21,063 nucleotides of DNA from JAIVJN01 sp036732565 (GTDB taxonomy: Bacteria; Acidobacteriota; Vicinamibacteria; Vicinamibacterales; UBA2999): positions 1 through 21,063 of the forward strand of contig DAINCF010000047.1 of NCBI GenBank assembly GCA_036732565.1, read 5' to 3'. This document shows, piece by piece, positions 1-9,307 of the stretch (position 1 is its first letter; each line of letters begins with the position of its first letter). Below the pieces are notes generated by a model. That model was given only the letters and a program-made list of their open reading frames with translations. It did not search any database and was not told where the DNA came from. The translations under genes were made by a program, and so were the position numbers.

Positions 1-342
1 CGGATCATCGCGGCGCGCGTGCCGCCCGAATCGGCGCCGTGTCGGTACGGCGGCGACGAGTTCGTCATCGCCCTTCCGAGCTCGGCCGAGCCGCGCGCGC
101 TCGCGGTCGCGGAAGACCTCTGCCGCGACGTCAACGCCATCGCACCGGTGCTGGCAGGGGTCTCGTTTCCCGCGGCGACGCTCTCGATCAGTGTCGGCGT
201 GGCGTGCCGCATGTTCGACCACGCGGCGTCCCTTCACTCTGCCACTGATATCGACGCCGCCGGAGAGGCGCTCTTTCGGGCGGCCGACGCCGCGCTGTAC
301 GCCGCCAAGCACGGCGGCCGCAATCGGATCAGTGTCGGGTAG
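1..342 (+). CDS. GGDEF-domain protein (diguanylate cyclase), C-terminal fragment
   Basis: The open frame runs in from the left edge, so the N-terminus and any sensor domain lie outside the window. The visible 113 codons carry RYGGDEF (bases 43-63), the active-site signature of diguanylate cyclases that make cyclic di-GMP from two GTP, and end with the usual closing strand and helix (LSISVGVA, then ADAALYAAKHGGRNRISV). The intact GGDEF suggests an active enzyme. The residues where the RxxD product-inhibition site should sit, just before the signature, read PPES, so the inhibitory I-site seems to be missing. The 3' end overlaps the convergent outer-membrane channel gene by 14 bases. The family is certain; the input signal cannot be told from this fragment. 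Confidence 0.93.
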   Translation, partial: RIIAARVPPESAPCRYGGDEFVIALPSSAEPRALAVAEDLCRDVNAIAPVLAGVSFPAATLSISVGVACRMFDHAASLHSATDIDAAGEALFRAADAALYAAKHGGRNRISVG

Positions 343-1795
343 GCAGGTCGGCGGTGGTCCACCCACCGCCAAGGGCTTCGATCAACCGGACGCTCGCCGT
401 CATCCTTCGCGTCGCGACATCGACGGCCGCCAGCTGGTTGCCCAGCACGGCGGTCTGCGCGGTGATGACTTCGAGGTAGGTCGTGACGCCACCGGCGTAG
501 CGCGCGTTGGCGATCTCGAGCGAGCGCGTGGCCGAGGCGACCGCCGCGTCGAGCTGCTGCGCCTCGTCAGCCAACACGCGCGACGCAACGATGCCGTCCT
601 CGACATCCTGAAACGCCGTCAGCACGGTCTGCCGGTAGACGGCGATGGTCTCCTGGTAATTCGCGACGGCCTGCTCTTTGAGGGACCGACGACTGCCGCC
701 GTCGAACACCGTTTCGACGAGCGACGGGCCGATCGACCAGAAGCGGCTGGGCCACGACAACAGTTTGCTCAGCGTCGAGCTCTCGAGGCCTCCGCCTGCC
801 GTCAGCAGCAGGTGTGGAAAGAAGGCGGCTTGGGTGACGCCGATTTGCGCATTGGCGGCGGCCACGCGGCGCTCGGCGGCGGCGACATCGGGGCGCCGCT
901 CGACCAGACGCGAGGGGAGCGTCACAGGAATGACCGGTGGCTCCGCCTCGGTCGCGGCGGGCGCGATCGAGAGATCCGCGGGCGCCTTGCCCACCAGGCT
1001 CGCAATCGCGTGCTCGAACTGCGCCCGTGCGACCTGCAGGTCGGTCGCCTGGGCTCGCGCTGTGTCGAGCTGCGTCTGGGCCTGTGCCACGTCGACACCG
1101 GACGCTATCCCCTGGTCGTAACGAGCGGTCGTGAGCCGCAGCGCCCGTTCGTAGGCGGCGACCGTCTTGTCGAGAAAGGCGATCCGTGCATCGAGCCCGC
1201 GCAGCTCGAAGTAGTCGCTGACCAGCTCGGCGCGCATGCTGAGCAACGCCGTCTCGACGTCCGCGCCTGCGGCCACCGCCGTCGCCACGCTCGCTTCCAC
1301 GCCTCGGCGGACGCGTCCCCACAGATCGGCCTCATACGAGAAATCGATCGGCAGTTGATGGTCGGTTACGGTCGTTCCACCGGCTGCTCCACCGGCGCTG
1401 TCGGACGTCACGATTCGACGCGACGACGATCGCGACCGGTCCACCGACGCCCCGGCTGTGACCGTCGGAAACAGATTGGCGCGCGCGCCGCGAATGGCCG
1501 CCCGCGCGGCTTGGAAACGAGCCTCAGCTTGCGCGACCGTCTGATTCGACACCTCGACCTGCTCGGCGAGGGCGCTGAGCTGCGGATCCTGGAAGATCTC
1601 CCACCAGTTCGTGCGCAGGACATCGTCACCCGGGTCGGCACGCTGCCATTGCACGGCGAGCGTGCTACCGGCGGCCGGCTCCTCTTTGAAGAACGCCGGA
1701 ACCGTGACCTCGGGCCGGGCGTAGCGCGGGCCAACCGCACAGCCGACCCCAAGCAGAGCCAGCGCAAGCACGATCCCCGTTCGACGAGCGATCAT
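329..1795 (-). CDS. RND efflux outer-membrane lipoprotein, NodT/OprM family
   Basis: This is the outer-membrane channel of a tripartite efflux pump. The 488 residues match the family's usual length. The N-terminus is a lipoprotein signal ending in LLGVGC (Cys19), followed by the typical GPRYARPEV start of NodT-type channels. Two outer-membrane efflux repeats follow: the first opens near residue 63 with NWWEIFQDPQLSALAEQ, the second contains LVERRPDVAAAERRVA and NAQIGVTQAAFFPHL, a hallmark of the family. The start codon overlaps the mdtC stop in an ATGA (1792-1795), so translation is probably coupled. It is the last gene of the mdtA-mdtB-mdtC-channel operon. The substrate cannot be read from sequence. 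Its 3' end overlaps a convergent GGDEF gene by 14 bases. Confidence 0.95.
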   Translation of the reverse strand: MIARRTGIVLALALLGVGCAVGPRYARPEVTVPAFFKEEPAAGSTLAVQWQRADPGDDVLRTNWWEIFQDPQLSALAEQVEVSNQTVAQAEARFQAARAAIRGARANLFPTVTAGASVDRSRSSSRRIVTSDSAGGAAGGTTVTDHQLPIDFSYEADLWGRVRRGVEASVATAVAAGADVETALLSMRAELVSDYFELRGLDARIAFLDKTVAAYERALRLTTARYDQGIASGVDVAQAQTQLDTARAQATDLQVARAQFEHAIASLVGKAPADLSIAPAATEAEPPVIPVTLPSRLVERRPDVAAAERRVAAANAQIGVTQAAFFPHLLLTAGGGLESSTLSKLLSWPSRFWSIGPSLVETVFDGGSRRSLKEQAVANYQETIAVYRQTVLTAFQDVEDGIVASRVLADEAQQLDAAVASATRSLEIANARYAGGVTTYLEVITAQTAVLGNQLAAVDVATRRMTASVRLIEALGGGWTTADLPTRH

Positions 1796-4700
1796 CTGTC
1801 ACTCCGTCGCAGCCGATCGAGATACAGATACACGACCGGTGTGGTGTACAGCGTCAACATCTGGCTGAAGACCAAGCCGCCAACAATGGCGATGCCGAGC
1901 GGCCGTCGCAGCTCGGCGCCGGTGCCGAAGCCGAGAGCCAGCGGCACCGCCCCCAGCAGCGCTGCCATGGTCGTCATCGTGATGGGCCGGAACCGCAGCA
2001 GGCACGCCTCAACGATCGCGTCCTCTGGACGTTTGCCGTGCAGGCGCTCCGCTTCGAGTGCGAAGTCGACCATGAGGATGGCGTTCTTCTTGACGATGCC
2101 GATCAGTAGGATGATGCCGATGAGCGCGATGATGGTCAGCTCCGTGCGGCACAGCATCAGCGCCAGCAACGCGCCGACACCGGCGGAAGGGAGCGTCGAG
2201 AGGATCGTGATCGGATGGATGTAGCTCTCGTACAGGACGCCGAGCACGACATACACCGCGACCAGCGCTGCCGCGATCAGCAGTGGCTGCGTCGCCAGTG
2301 ACTGCTGGTACGCCTGCGCCGTGCCCTGAAAGCTGCCGCGAATCGACGAGGGCAGCCCCATGGCTTGTTGCGCCGACTCAATCGCGGTCACGGCATCGCC
2401 AAGCGCCACGGACGCCGGCAGATTGAACGAGATCGTGACCGACGGGATCTGCCCCTGATGCGCGACCGACAGCGGCGCCGTCGACGGCGCATACCGCGCA
2501 ACGGCGCTGAGCGGCACCTGGCCACCATCGCTCGCACGCAGGTAGACGGTGGCCAGTCCATCGGGACTCTGCCAGAACCGCGGCGCGACTTCCATCACGA
2601 CGTGGTACTGGTTGAGGCTGGTGTAGATCGTGGACACCGGACGCTGGCCGAACCCGCCGGACAGCGTCGTGTCGATCGCCTGCGGGGTGATGCCGAATCG
2701 CGACGCCGTGGCGCGATCGATGGTCAATTGCGCCTGGCGGCCGCTGGTCAGCAAGTCGCTGTTGACGTCGGCCAGCTGCGGCAGCAAGCGCAGGCGCTCA
2801 TAGACGCGTGGTGCCCAATCGTTGAGCGTGCGGACGCTCTCGCTCTGGAGCGTGTACTGGTATTGTGCCGCGCTCGCGCGTCCCCCCACGCGGACGTCCT
2901 GGACGGCCTGGAGATAGAGCGCCGCGCCAGGCATGCTCGCCAGGGCCCGGCGGAGACGCCCGATGATCGCCGTGGCGTCATCCGCGCGCTCGCTGAGCGG
3001 CTTCAAGTTCACGAACATGCGCGCCACGTTCTGGATGCCACCCCCGCCAACGTACGCCTGCACGGTGTCGACGGCAGGATCGTGCACGACGGTGTCGACC
3101 ACCTGGGATACGCGTCGCTGCATCGCCTGAAAGGAGCTGTCCTGATCGGCCTGGATGACACCGGTCAGCCGCCCGGTGTCCTGCTGTGGAAAGAACCCTT
3201 TCGGGATCCGCATGTACAAGTAGCCCGTGGCGATCATCGTGGCCACGGCCACAGCCAGCGTGAGTTGCCGATAGCGCAGCACCCACCTCAGCGAGCGCTC
3301 GTATCGCGCCAGGATCCAATCGAAGCCGCGCTCGCTCAGCCGATACAGCCGGCCGTGGTCGTCGCGGCGCGCAGACGGGAGCAGGCGCGCGCACATCATG
3401 GGCGTCGTGGTCAGCGACACCAGCATCGAGACGACAATGGCGATGGAAAGCGTGACCGCGAACTCGCGGAACAGCCGCCCGACGAGGCCGCCCATCAACA
3501 GGATGGGAATGAACACCGCGATGAGCGAGGCGCTGATGGACACGACGGTGAACCCGATTTCCCTAGCGCCGAGCAGCGACGCCTCCAACGGCTGCATGCC
3601 GGCCTCGATGTGCCGCGAGATGTTCTCGATGACGACGATCGCATCGTCGACCACGAACCCCGTGCCGATGGTGAGCGCCATCAACGAGAGGTTGTCCAGG
3701 CTGTAGCCGAGCAGGTACATGACCGCACACGTGCCGACGAGCGAAACCGGAACGGCCACGGCCGGAATGACGGTCGATCGCACGCGGCGCAGGAAGAGGA
3801 ACACGACCAGGATCACGAGCGCGATGGAGATCAGCATCGTGAGCTCCACATCCTGGACCGAGGCGCGAATCGTGGTCGTGCGGTCCGAGAGCACTGAGAG
3901 CGCGATGGTGGGCGGAATCGATGCCTGCAGAGATGGCAGCAGCGCCCGAATGCCGTCGACCGCCGCGATGATGTTCGCGCCCGGCTCGCGGGACACGATG
4001 ATCAGCACGGCGGGCTTGCCATTGGCGTAGCCTCCGGTCCTGACGTCCTCGACCGAGTCGACGACCTCGCTGATGTCCTGGAGGCGCACGGCCGCGCCGT
4101 TGCGGTACGAGAGCACCAGCGGGCGGTAGGCGTCCGCGCCGAAGAGCTGATCCGTCGTGGCAATGCTCCATGCCGTCGGCCCTTGTCCCAGCGTGCCCTT
4201 CGGTCGATTGGCATTCGCCGCGCCGAGAGCGGTCCGCACATCCTCGAGGCCGAGCCCGAGTCCATTCAAGGCCGTCGGGTTGACTTCGACGCGCACGGCC
4301 GGCAGCGCCCCACCACCGACGAACACCTGGCCGACGCCGTCGACTTGAGCGATGCGCTGTTGCAGGATCGACGAGGCGATGTCGTACATCTGCGCCTTGG
4401 TGGAGATCTCCGACGTCAGCGCCAGCATCATGATCGGCGCGTCTGCCGGACTCACCTTGCGGTAGCTCGGATTGGTCGGCAGGTTCGCCGGCAACTGGCT
4501 GCGGGCGGCGTTGATGGCGGCTTGCACGTCGCGCGCCGCGCCATCGATATCGCGGGCGAGATCGAACTGCATCACGATCTGCGTCGACCCGAGCTGACTG
4601 CTCGATGTCATCTCGGTCAGACCGGCGATGCGTCCGAACTGCCGCTCGAGCGGAGTCGCGACCGCCGACGCCATGGTTTCCGGGCTGGCGCCAGGAAGAC

Positions 4701-4848
4701 CGGCGGACACCTGGATAGTGGGAAATTCCACCTCCGGTAGCGGCGAGACGGGGAGCAGCAGATACCCGACGACGCCAGCCAACGTGACGGCCACGGTCAG
4801 CAGCGTCGTGGCAATCGGCCGATGAATGAAGGGCGCGGAGATGCTCAT
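1792..4848 (-). CDS. mdtC: RND multidrug efflux permease, MdtC-like
   Basis: Inner-membrane proton-driven drug transporter of 1018 residues, against about 1025 for E. coli MdtC. The start MSISAPFIHRPIATTLL, the stretch LPGASPETMAS and RDINGAARDVQAAINA-like text at about 99-115 track MdtC rather than MdtB. Transmembrane segment 4 holds GFVVDDAIV with the proton-relay aspartates at 401-402, and segment 10 holds GIVKKNA with the partner lysine at about 921, so the relay is intact. The open frame continues far upstream without a stop, but that extension is a shadow of mdtB. The start at 4848 is chosen because it gives the correct N-terminus and a 4-base ATGA overlap with the mdtB stop. MdtB and MdtC form heterotrimers in E. 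coli, which the pairing here suggests too. Confidence 0.95.
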   Translation of the reverse strand: MSISAPFIHRPIATTLLTVAVTLAGVVGYLLLPVSPLPEVEFPTIQVSAGLPGASPETMASAVATPLERQFGRIAGLTEMTSSSQLGSTQIVMQFDLARDIDGAARDVQAAINAARSQLPANLPTNPSYRKVSPADAPIMMLALTSEISTKAQMYDIASSILQQRIAQVDGVGQVFVGGGALPAVRVEVNPTALNGLGLGLEDVRTALGAANANRPKGTLGQGPTAWSIATTDQLFGADAYRPLVLSYRNGAAVRLQDISEVVDSVEDVRTGGYANGKPAVLIIVSREPGANIIAAVDGIRALLPSLQASIPPTIALSVLSDRTTTIRASVQDVELTMLISIALVILVVFLFLRRVRSTVIPAVAVPVSLVGTCAVMYLLGYSLDNLSLMALTIGTGFVVDDAIVVIENISRHIEAGMQPLEASLLGAREIGFTVVSISASLIAVFIPILLMGGLVGRLFREFAVTLSIAIVVSMLVSLTTTPMMCARLLPSARRDDHGRLYRLSERGFDWILARYERSLRWVLRYRQLTLAVAVATMIATGYLYMRIPKGFFPQQDTGRLTGVIQADQDSSFQAMQRRVSQVVDTVVHDPAVDTVQAYVGGGGIQNVARMFVNLKPLSERADDATAIIGRLRRALASMPGAALYLQAVQDVRVGGRASAAQYQYTLQSESVRTLNDWAPRVYERLRLLPQLADVNSDLLTSGRQAQLTIDRATASRFGITPQAIDTTLSGGFGQRPVSTIYTSLNQYHVVMEVAPRFWQSPDGLATVYLRASDGGQVPLSAVARYAPSTAPLSVAHQGQIPSVTISFNLPASVALGDAVTAIESAQQAMGLPSSIRGSFQGTAQAYQQSLATQPLLIAAALVAVYVVLGVLYESYIHPITILSTLPSAGVGALLALMLCRTELTIIALIGIILLIGIVKKNAILMVDFALEAERLHGKRPEDAIVEACLLRFRPITMTTMAALLGAVPLALGFGTGAELRRPLGIAIVGGLVFSQMLTLYTTPVVYLYLDRLRRSDR

Positions 4849-7800
4849 GACGCGCCGCCGCGCCGCCGGTTGAAGCGCGTCGCCAGGCGATCGAACATCA
4901 GATACACGACCGGTGTCGTATAGAGGGTGAGCAGTTGGCTGACAATCAGCCCGCCGACGATGGCGATGCCGAGCGGCCGCCGCAGCTCCGATCCGGTTCC
5001 ACCGCCGAGCGCGAGCGGCAACCCCGCCAGCAACGCCGCCAAGGTGGTCATCAGGATCGGGCGGAATCGAAGGAGCGCGGCCTGCACGATCGCATCGTCC
5101 GCCGGGCGATGCTCCACGCGCTGGGCGTCGAGCGCGAAGTCGATCATCATGATCGCGTTCTTCTCGACGATCCCGATGAGCAGCACGATGCCGATGAGCG
5201 CGATGATGCTGAGCTCCTGGCCCGTCACGATCAGCGCGAGGAGCGCACCGACGCCCGCAGATGGCAGCGTCGACAGAATGGTCAGCGGATGGACGTAGCT
5301 CTCGTACAACACCCCGAGGACGATGTAGACGGTGACCAGCGCAGCGAGGATCAGCATCGGCTCGTTGGCCAGCGCGGCTTGAAACGCCGAGGCTGTTCCC
5401 TGGAATCTCGCCTGAAAGCTGGCCGGCAGCTCGAGCTCCGGTCCGATCCGGTTCACGGCGTCGACGGCGGCGCCCAGCGATGCACCGGGCGCGAGATTGA
5501 ACGAAAAGGTGGCGACCGGAAACTGACCTTGATGAGGGATCGATAACGGCGCTGTCGATCTCTCGATGCGCGTGAACGCGTTCAGCGGAATCGGACCACC
5601 TTCGGTCCCAGACAGCGGCGCCTGCAGAAAGACGTGCTGCAGATCGCGTGGATCGCGCTGAAACGCCGGATCGGTCTCCAGCACGACCCGGTACTGATTC
5701 AACTGGGTGAACATCGTCGAGATTTGTCGCTGTCCGAACGCGTCGTACAGCGCGTCGTCGAGCATCTGCGGTGTGACACCGAGCCGGGCCGCGGTGGACC
5801 GGTCGATCACCACACGGGCCTGCAGCCCCTGGCGCTGCTGATCGCTCGCGACATCCCGAAGCATGGGTAGCGCCTGGAGGCGCTCCAGCAAGCGCGGCGC
5901 CCAGGTGTCGAGCTCCGCCTGATTCCCGTTCTGGAGCGTGTATTGGAACTGCGTGCGGCTGGTCTGCGTCTCGACGCTCAGGTCCTGGACCGGCTGCATG
6001 AACAGCGTGATGCCTTCGATCTTTGCCAGTTCGGGCTGCAGTCGCCGGATCACCCCGCTGACGTCGACCTCCCGCTCCTTCACCGGCTTCAAGTTGATCT
6101 GAATGCGCCCGCTGTTCACCGTCGTGTTGTTCACGTCGATCCCGATGAACGACGACAGGCTCTCGACCGCCGGGTCCTTTAGAATGACGTCGGCCAGGGC
6201 CCGCTGTCGCTCGGCCATCACCGCGAAGGACACGGTCTGCGGCGCTTCGGACACACCGACGATCAAGGCGGTATCCTCCACGGGGAAGAAGCCCTTGGGA
6301 ATCACGACCGCGAGCACGATGGTCGTCGCCAGCGTCGCCGTCGCGACGAGAAGCGTGGCCGTCTGCCGTCCGAGCACCCAATGCAGCGTCCGGTTGTAGA
6401 AGCCGAGCACGGCCTGAAACACGGCTTCCGACATGCGCGACACCCGGCTTTCCTCGGACGTCGGTCTCGCCCGCAAGAGCCGTGCGCACATCATGGGCGT
6501 CAGTGTCAGCGAGACGAATGCGGAGATCAGAATCGTCATGCTCAGCGTGACCGCGAACTCGCGGAACAGCCGGCCGACGATGTCGCCCATGAACAGCAGC
6601 GGGATGAGGACGGCGATGAGCGACACCGTCAACGAAAGGATCGTGAATCCGATCTGTTCTGCACCGCGCAGCGCCGCTTCGAGCGGCGGCACGCCCTGCT
6701 CGACGTACCGCGCGATGTTCTCGATCATGACGATGGCATCGTCGACGACGAATCCAGTGGCGATGGTCAACCCCATCAAGGTGAGGTTGTTGAGGCTGTA
6801 GCCGAGGAGGAACATCGCGCCGAAGGTGCCGACCAGCGACAGCGGCACCGCCACGCTGGGAATCACGGTCGCCGACAGGGTCTTCAGAAACAGAAAGATG
6901 ACCATCACGACGAGCGCGATGGTCAGCATCAGCTCGAACTCGACGTCGCTGACCGACGCGCGGATGGTCGTGGTTCGGTCGGTGAGCACGGTCATCTGAA
7001 TCGACGGCGGCAGAGTGGCGCCGAGCTGCGGCAGCAGTGCCTTGACGCGGTCGACGACACCGATGATGTTGGCGCCGGGCTGGCGCTGGACGTTGACGAT
7101 GACCGCGGGAATGTCGTTCATCCACGCGGCCTGCCGCACGTTCTCGACGGAGTCGTGGACCGTCGCCACGTCCGAGAGCGTCACCGGTGCACCATTGCGA
7201 TACGCCACGATCAGCGGCCGGTACTCGTGGCTCGAGAGCAATTGGTCGTTGGCGCCGATGGTGTACGCCTGCTGCGGTCCGTCGAAGCTGCCCTTCGCCT
7301 GATTGACGTTCGAGGCCACCACGGCGGTGCGGACGTCCTCCAGCGTCAGGCCGTACGACGACAGCGCCCGCGGGTTCACCTGGATCCTGACCGCCGGCTT
7401 CTGGCCGCCGCTGATGGTGACGAGCCCGATGCCGGGGAGCTGCGACAAGCGCAGCGCGAGCCTCGTGTCGGCGAGATCCTCCACCGTCGACAGCGGCAGC
7501 GTGTTCGAGGTGAGCGCCAGCGTGAGAATCGGCGCGTCCGCTGGGTTGATCTTGCTGTAGACCGGCGGATTCGGCAGGTCGGCGGGCAAGTACGTGCCCG
7601 CCGCGTTGATCGCGGCCTGCACCTCCTGTTCGGCGATGTCGATATCGAGGTCGAGCACGAACTGAAGCGTGATGATGGACGCGCCGTCCGAGCTGGACGA
7701 AGTCATCTGGTTCAGCCCTGGCATCTGGCCGAACTGTCGTTCGAGCGGCGCCGTCATCGCCGATGCGGTTACCTCCGGACTAGCGCCCGGGAAGAAGGTC

Positions 7801-7943
7801 GCGACCTGTATGGTCGGGTAGTCCACCTCGGGCAGCGCCGAGACCGGCAGCTGAGTGAACGCGACGGCGCCAACCAGCAGCAGACCGGCCATCAGCAGAG
7901 ACGTGGCGACCGGACGGAGAATGAACGGGCGGGAGGGGTTCAT
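4845..7943 (-). CDS. mdtB: RND multidrug efflux permease, MdtB-like
   Basis: Inner-membrane RND transporter of 1032 residues (E. coli MdtB has 1040). The N-terminus MNPSRPFILRPVATSLL and the stretches LPVSALPEVDYPTIQV and NPPVYSKINPAD closely follow MdtB as I recall it. The proton-relay pair sits in GFVVDDAIV (Asp401, Asp402) and the TM10 lysine in GIVEKNA (Lys928). The residue before that lysine is Glu here and Lys in the neighbouring MdtC. Two large periplasmic porter loops lie between TM1-2 and TM7-8, as in all RND pumps. The start overlaps the mdtA stop by four bases (7940-7943) and the stop overlaps the mdtC start. There is no strong Shine-Dalgarno, in keeping with coupled translation. 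Substrates cannot be inferred; bile salts and novobiocin are known for the E. coli pump. Confidence 0.95.
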   Translation of the reverse strand: MNPSRPFILRPVATSLLMAGLLLVGAVAFTQLPVSALPEVDYPTIQVATFFPGASPEVTASAMTAPLERQFGQMPGLNQMTSSSSDGASIITLQFVLDLDIDIAEQEVQAAINAAGTYLPADLPNPPVYSKINPADAPILTLALTSNTLPLSTVEDLADTRLALRLSQLPGIGLVTISGGQKPAVRIQVNPRALSSYGLTLEDVRTAVVASNVNQAKGSFDGPQQAYTIGANDQLLSSHEYRPLIVAYRNGAPVTLSDVATVHDSVENVRQAAWMNDIPAVIVNVQRQPGANIIGVVDRVKALLPQLGATLPPSIQMTVLTDRTTTIRASVSDVEFELMLTIALVVMVIFLFLKTLSATVIPSVAVPLSLVGTFGAMFLLGYSLNNLTLMGLTIATGFVVDDAIVMIENIARYVEQGVPPLEAALRGAEQIGFTILSLTVSLIAVLIPLLFMGDIVGRLFREFAVTLSMTILISAFVSLTLTPMMCARLLRARPTSEESRVSRMSEAVFQAVLGFYNRTLHWVLGRQTATLLVATATLATTIVLAVVIPKGFFPVEDTALIVGVSEAPQTVSFAVMAERQRALADVILKDPAVESLSSFIGIDVNNTTVNSGRIQINLKPVKEREVDVSGVIRRLQPELAKIEGITLFMQPVQDLSVETQTSRTQFQYTLQNGNQAELDTWAPRLLERLQALPMLRDVASDQQRQGLQARVVIDRSTAARLGVTPQMLDDALYDAFGQRQISTMFTQLNQYRVVLETDPAFQRDPRDLQHVFLQAPLSGTEGGPIPLNAFTRIERSTAPLSIPHQGQFPVATFSFNLAPGASLGAAVDAVNRIGPELELPASFQARFQGTASAFQAALANEPMLILAALVTVYIVLGVLYESYVHPLTILSTLPSAGVGALLALIVTGQELSIIALIGIVLLIGIVEKNAIMMIDFALDAQRVEHRPADDAIVQAALLRFRPILMTTLAALLAGLPLALGGGTGSELRRPLGIAIVGGLIVSQLLTLYTTPVVYLMFDRLATRFNRRRGGAS

Positions 7944-9115
7944 TCGCGCACCGCGACACGAGTCCCGGTCTTCAACCGATCGACGCCATCGGTCACGACC
8001 ATTTCGCCCGCCGCCACTCCTTTCGCAATGACGGCCTCGTCGCCCTCGGTCAACGTGGCGACGACCTCGCGCGACTCCACCGTCTGGTCCGCCGTCACGA
8101 CGTAGACGAACGTTTGTTGAGGGCCGCGCTGGAGGGCGGCCGAAGGCACGACCACCGCCCGCGGAATCCGCTTCACGCGGAGACGGGCGTTGACGAACTG
8201 ATTCGGGAACAGCGCCTCGTCGCCGTTCGGGAACGTCGCCTTCAATTTGATCGTGCCGGTGGTCGGGTCGATCTGGCTGTCCACCGCGGCCAGCGTGCCT
8301 GACGCGAGCTTGGTGGTCAGATCGCGATCGTACGCGTCGACGGCCAGTTCGCCTCGCCCGCGGAGCTGTTGCAGAACCTCCGGCAACTGGTCTTGAGGCA
8401 GCGTGAAGACGACCGCAATCGGTTGGCGTTGGGTGATCACCGCGAGCCCGGTCGCGTCGGTCGCGTGGATGATGTTGCCGGGATCGACCAGCCGCAGGCC
8501 GATGCGCCCGGACGCGGGAGCGGTGATGCGAGCGTAAGTGAGGTTGAGTCGGGCGGTATCGATCTGTGCTTGATCGCTGCGCAGCGCGGCCTCCAGCTGC
8601 TTGACCGCGGCACGCTGCGTGTCGAGCTGCTGTCTCGGCACGGCGTCCTGGTCGATCAGGACCTGATAGCGCTGAAGATCGAGTTGGGCATCGGCCAGTG
8701 CGGCTTCATCCTTGGCCTTTTGTCCTTCCGCCTGCTCGAGCTGTACCTGGAACGGGCGTGAATCGATCTCGGCCAGCAGATCGCCGGCGCCTACGAGTTG
8801 GCCTTCGCGAAAGGCGACCGTCACGAGCTCGCCGTCCACCCGCGCCCGAACCGTGACCGTCTTCAAGGCGGTGACCGTCCCCAGGCCGGTGAGGTGGACA
8901 TCCACATCGTCGATGCGAGCGCGCGCCGCGACCACCGACACCGCCGGCCCGGTACCGCCAGCCGCGCGATCGGCGGCTGCAGCGGATCGCTGGCCGTTCC
9001 GCGAGCCGACGTACGCGATGCCCACCAGGGCGAGCACGACGGCGACCGCCATCGCCCACCGGCGCAGGCGTCCGCGCTCGGGGATGTCGCGGTTGGCCGC
9101 GGTCGTCTCTGACAT
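7940..9115 (-). CDS. mdtA: RND efflux periplasmic adaptor (membrane fusion protein), MdtA-like
   Basis: The 391-residue adaptor links the inner-membrane permeases to the outer-membrane channel. An N-terminal membrane anchor spans about residues 20-38. A lipoyl/barrel-sandwich half follows (VTVRARVDGELVTVAFREGQLVGAGDLLAEID, given here only as residues about 86-118), then an alpha-hairpin rich in Gln, Glu and Ala (about 120-195), then the second lipoyl half with LTYARITAPASGRIG and a beta-barrel region with ATFPNGDEALFPNQFVNARL. These are typical of MdtA/AcrA proteins. It is the first gene of the operon, transcribed leftward from the divergent region 9116-9307. No regulator such as BaeSR lies next to the operon. 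The start has only a weak ribosome site, so it is slightly uncertain. Confidence 0.94.
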   Translation of the reverse strand: MSETTAANRDIPERGRLRRWAMAVAVVLALVGIAYVGSRNGQRSAAAADRAAGGTGPAVSVVAARARIDDVDVHLTGLGTVTALKTVTVRARVDGELVTVAFREGQLVGAGDLLAEIDSRPFQVQLEQAEGQKAKDEAALADAQLDLQRYQVLIDQDAVPRQQLDTQRAAVKQLEAALRSDQAQIDTARLNLTYARITAPASGRIGLRLVDPGNIIHATDATGLAVITQRQPIAVVFTLPQDQLPEVLQQLRGRGELAVDAYDRDLTTKLASGTLAAVDSQIDPTTGTIKLKATFPNGDEALFPNQFVNARLRVKRIPRAVVVPSAALQRGPQQTFVYVVTADQTVESREVVATLTEGDEAVIAKGVAAGEMVVTDGVDRLKTGTRVAVRE

Positions 9116-9307
9116 CGAGCGCCCAACTGCAAGGACTGGGCCCGCCTTCGGACGTGTTCGGATGAGGCATCATCCGCAGGCAACTGCCAACTGTTCATGC
9201 ATGCGCACTCCGTTGTGGCTCTCCGTGCGCACCTCTCATCTCCGTCGTGCTTCCGTCCGCGGGTCCTGAGCGATCCGGCTGGCACTCACGTTGCTCCCGT
9301 GGACGAC

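Noticed and set aside
191..2224. 677-codon open frame on the plus strand
   Set aside because: It lies antisense to the outer-membrane channel gene and mdtC, both with strong family signatures. Its translation is Arg/Gly-rich with no recognisable motif.
4849..7125. Long same-strand open frame continuous with mdtC, giving a 1777-codon reading frame
   Set aside because: The upstream 759 codons overlap mdtB in another frame, are Arg/Ala/His-rich and show no domain. MdtC has its correct N-terminus at 4848 with an ATGA overlap, so this is a GC-rich shadow, not a fusion protein.
6381..8105. 574-codon open frame on the plus strand
   Set aside because: Antisense to mdtB and mdtA; composition dominated by Arg, His, Asp and Gln as expected of a complementary-strand shadow in high-GC coding DNA.
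9160..9175. Inverted repeat GGATGA GGCA TCATCC, with CAACTG repeated at 9124, 9181 and 9188, in the mdtA divergent promoter region
   Set aside because: Arms of six bases are short and no regulator gene is adjacent to link to them. Possible operator, but chance is a fair explanation.
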